Below, in pieces: positions 33,466-35,841 of a DNA stretch of 35,841 nt. The notes beneath the pieces are model-generated. The model worked only from the letters and a program-made list of their open reading frames with translations, had not been told where the DNA came from and did no database searches. Within the stretch, counting starts at the first letter, position 1, and the number at the start of each line of letters is the position of its first letter. The position numbers and the translations under genes were made by a program. Source of the stretch: Furfurilactobacillus milii. Its GTDB lineage: Bacteria > Bacillota > Bacilli > Lactobacillales > Lactobacillaceae. Location of the stretch: the NCBI RefSeq assembly GCF_009863985.1, contig NZ_WEZT01000005.1, forward strand, positions 196,165 to 232,005. Reading direction: 5' to 3'.

Positions 33466-35712
33466 TTATTTTTTCAAAGCCGCATTGCTTTGATCAATGA
33501 AGGCCTGAATTGCCTCAACTGGAAAGCCACCGGCAACCAGTGCTCGTAATGGCGTATTAAACATCATCTGCTGGTCGGCAGCGCTGGCTTCATCCTGGTT
33601 TGTATATTGGGCCAACTGTTCGCCGAACATCTGCATCAACACAACCTTCGTTTTTTCGTTTGCTAAGAGGACACTGAGGTACGTATCCATATCGACAACG
33701 AGTGGTTGACTGGCGAAGTGTTTGATTGTTAGTTGCTTGGTTAGCGGCAAATCGCGCGAAGATGATCCGACCGCAATTTCGTACAGACCATTGTCGGCCT
33801 GCCAAGTCATGTTGTCAGCGTCGTACCAACTGAAATCGCGAGTATGCAAGGTGAAGGTAACCGTTTTAGATTCACCAGCAGAAATAGCAACTTTGTCAAA
33901 TTGACGTAGTTCACGAACTGGTTTTTCAACCGGACTGACGAGGTTACTAATATACAATTGTGGCACTGCAGAACCGTCAACTGATCCAGTATTTTTAACG
34001 GTCACGGTAACTTTCAGATTATCTTCCTGCCAGTCACCAATAACTAAATCACTAAATTCAAACGTGGTGTAACTGAGGCCAAAGCCAAATGGAAAGGCAA
34101 CAGCTTGATGATGCAGATCATAATAGCGATAGCCTACGAAAATGCCTTCGTGGTAACGCTCGTGCTCGTTACTCTGGTCAAATGTGCCATAGCTTGGTGT
34201 ATCAGCCAGTCTGACTGGAAAGGTTTCTGCTAGTTTGCCACTTGGATTAACGTGACCGGTAAGGATATCAATTGTTGCTTCACCAACGGCTTCACCAGCC
34301 AAGTAGGTTTCAACGATCGCATCAACCTGATCTCGCCAAGGCATTTCGACTACTGAGCCATTTGCGAGAACAACACTAATATGAGCAACATGCTGTGCCA
34401 ACGATTGAATTAAATGTGTTTGATTTTCTGGCAGTGATAGGTTCGTTTTATCGAAACCCTCTGATTCATCATCGTCACGATAGCCTACAAAGACAACAAC
34501 CTGATCAGCATGTTGTGCCAACTCAATTGCTTGCTTTTCAAGCTCTTCATCAATCGCCGTTTTTGATAACTCGTAGCCAGAGGCAAACTGAACGTCTAGA
34601 TCTGCTTGGTTCGCTGCCTCTAGAGCTGACACAACATGGTCTGGCGTGACATGTGAGCTACCTGAGCCCTGATACCGCGGTTGATCTGCCATTGCGCCTA
34701 CAAAGACAACCGATTTGCCTGACTTTAGTGGCAATGCATGATCCTTGTTCTGCAATAACACAATGCCGCTATCAGCAAGCTTTCTAGCAAATTCATGGTG
34801 TTCCCCACGATCATACGGAACCTGAGCAGACTTTTTATCTAACAAACTAACGACCATGGTCAACACTCGACCAGCTGAAAGATCTAGTTGTTCATCTGTA
34901 ATCGTGCCAGCTTTAACAGCGTCGACGATTTCACTAGTTGAGGCATCACCTTTACCAGGCATTTCAAGGTCCAAACCAGCTTGAAGGGAAGCAACGTGAT
35001 CAGCTACAGCCATCCAGTCTGACATGACGACACCGGTAAATCCCCATTCCTGACGTAAAATATCGGTTAACAACCGCTCGTTTTGGACATTGAGGACGCC
35101 ATTAATTTTGTTATATGACGCCATTACAGCTTCGGGGTGTGCTTGCTTGATGATGCGTTCAAACGGCGCTAAATAAATTTCTCGAAGTGTGCGCTCATCC
35201 ATATCAGATGAATTAGTGAAACGGTGATTTTCACGATTATTGGCCGCAAAATGTTTAACGGTAGCCCCAACACCCTTATCATGCAAACCATTGATATAGG
35301 CGGTACCAATTTCACCAGCTACGAGTGGGTCCTCTGAATAATACTCAAAATTACGGCCTCCGAGTGGCGAACGCTTGATGTTTATACCTGGTCCCAAAAG
35401 TAAACTAATGTTTTCAGCTTGAGCTTCTTCACCTAAATGTTGACCTAAATCGCGTGCCAACGAGCGATCAAAAGTGCTAGCGACGAGTGCTGCCGAAGGA
35501 TAGGAAATTGCCTTGACGCTCGCGTTAACACTAAGCGTTTCACCTTCCTTAGGTATTTGTTTACGCAAACCAGCTGGGCCATCAGTCATCATGATGGCGC
35601 TAATGTCGGCCGCGTTTGCGGCAGCAGTAAACCACATGTTTTTTCCGCTTACCAGCGCGGCCTTTTGTTCAAGTGTGAGTTGATCAAGCACAGCCAAAAC
35701 CTTTTTATCCAT
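33466..35712 (-). CDS. Glycoside hydrolase family 3 beta-glucosidase
   Basis: A 748-residue GH3 enzyme, likely a beta-glucosidase or related glycosidase. Domain order: the (beta/alpha)8 domain with KHFAANN (153-159) and the nucleophile Asp232 in GVVMSDWMAV; the alpha/beta sandwich with the likely acid/base Glu near 418 in ESEGFDKTNLSLP; and a fibronectin III-like domain starting near VTVTVKNTGSVDG. No signal peptide, so it is cytoplasmic and acts on sugars or glycosides already taken up. No PA14 insert. GGAGGC precedes ATG 35712. An IS terminus lies only 32 bp upstream, which removes or replaces the native promoter. Confidence 0.95.
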   Translation of the reverse strand: MDKKVLAVLDQLTLEQKAALVSGKNMWFTAAANAADISAIMMTDGPAGLRKQIPKEGETLSVNASVKAISYPSAALVASTFDRSLARDLGQHLGEEAQAENISLLLGPGINIKRSPLGGRNFEYYSEDPLVAGEIGTAYINGLHDKGVGATVKHFAANNRENHRFTNSSDMDERTLREIYLAPFERIIKQAHPEAVMASYNKINGVLNVQNERLLTDILRQEWGFTGVVMSDWMAVADHVASLQAGLDLEMPGKGDASTSEIVDAVKAGTITDEQLDLSAGRVLTMVVSLLDKKSAQVPYDRGEHHEFARKLADSGIVLLQNKDHALPLKSGKSVVFVGAMADQPRYQGSGSSHVTPDHVVSALEAANQADLDVQFASGYELSKTAIDEELEKQAIELAQHADQVVVFVGYRDDDESEGFDKTNLSLPENQTHLIQSLAQHVAHISVVLANGSVVEMPWRDQVDAIVETYLAGEAVGEATIDILTGHVNPSGKLAETFPVRLADTPSYGTFDQSNEHERYHEGIFVGYRYYDLHHQAVAFPFGFGLSYTTFEFSDLVIGDWQEDNLKVTVTVKNTGSVDGSAVPQLYISNLVSPVEKPVRELRQFDKVAISAGESKTVTFTLHTRDFSWYDADNMTWQADNGLYEIAVGSSSRDLPLTKQLTIKHFASQPLVVDMDTYLSVLLANEKTKVVLMQMFGEQLAQYTNQDEASAADQQMMFNTPLRALVAGGFPVEAIQAFIDQSNAALKK

Positions 35713-35744
35713 AATTTGACGCCTCCAAAAATATGTTTAATTAG

Positions 35745-35841
35745 GGCAAATTCTATAATTAATCCGAACAGAAATTAAAAAGCCCAAAGCAATCACTTAC
35801 AATGGTAGTAGCTAATTCCAACCAATATAGGGAGTGATTAC
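35745..35841 (+). mobile_element. Left end of an IS30-family-like element, cut by the window edge
   Basis: Starts with GGCAAATTCTATAATTAATC at 35745. The first 95 bp are identical to the MITE at 19828 and, in reverse, to 1-98. Past the GGGAGTGATTA block it reads AC, not the GC of the MITE, so this copy may be full length. It separates the GH3 gene from whatever lay upstream. Confidence 0.8.

Noticed and set aside
1-35841. CRISPR array, prophage, toxin-antitoxin or restriction system
   Set aside because: No regularly spaced repeats, phage structural genes or nuclease/antitoxin pairs were seen.

Overview
This window looks like a chromosomal contig from a Lactobacillaceae species (Firmicutes). 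The evidence is the moderate to low GC, strong AGGAGG-type ribosome binding sites, the rbgA-rnhB-dprA-topA-trmFO-xerC order typical of lactobacilli, parE-parC next to plsY, a family II pyrophosphatase, a salvage-only thiamine operon and IS30-type elements. I cannot name the species from sequence alone.

Layout. Positions 1-98 and 35745-35841 are the same IS30-like left end, pointing outwards in opposite directions, so the contig starts and stops inside copies of one IS. Positions 99-735 are an IS-scarred graveyard: the 3' end of a CbxX/SpoVK-like AAA ATPase gene, the first codons of an unknown gene, a 37-bp IS right end, and the 3' end of a short-chain dehydrogenase gene. A CPA1-type Na+/H+ antiporter follows (833-2764). 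From 2952 to 17515 lies conserved housekeeping DNA: rbgA-rnhB, dprA, topA, trmFO, xerC, a LacX-like aldose epimerase, plsY (minus strand) and parE-parC. The hslV-hslU pair often found after xerC is absent. A LysR regulator is translationally coupled to ppaC (17850-19774).

Positions 19828-20031 hold an internally deleted IS30-like element (MITE). It is followed by two divergent paralogs of a HesB/IscA-fold family that are poor in cysteine or lack it, then msrB-msrA. A TPP riboswitch and terminator precede thiM-thiD-thiE, which salvage and join the thiazole and pyrimidine halves of thiamine. A small two-helix membrane protein, tRNA-Ala(CGC), and a minus-strand OppA lipoprotein follow. The oppA gene has a roughly 290-nt structured leader ending in a terminator. 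Next come a GNAT acetyltransferase, a second IS30-type MITE, an unusual ABAB-repeat Ig-like protein without a signal peptide, and a four-gene ABC transporter plus two-component system operon (30001-33365). A minus-strand GH3 beta-glucosidase ends the window; an IS inserted 32 bp upstream of its start has cut it off from its native upstream region.

The most interesting items are: the paired MITEs with the same architecture and 4-bp target duplications; the ABAB Ig-like protein; the cysteine-poor HesB-like tandem pair beside Msr genes; the attenuator-like oppA leader; a LexA-box-like site upstream of parE; the xerC hairpin that holds its ribosome binding site; and the 22-bp spaced repeats around the -10 of the ABC/two-component operon. 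I saw no CRISPR array, prophage or clearly new defence system.
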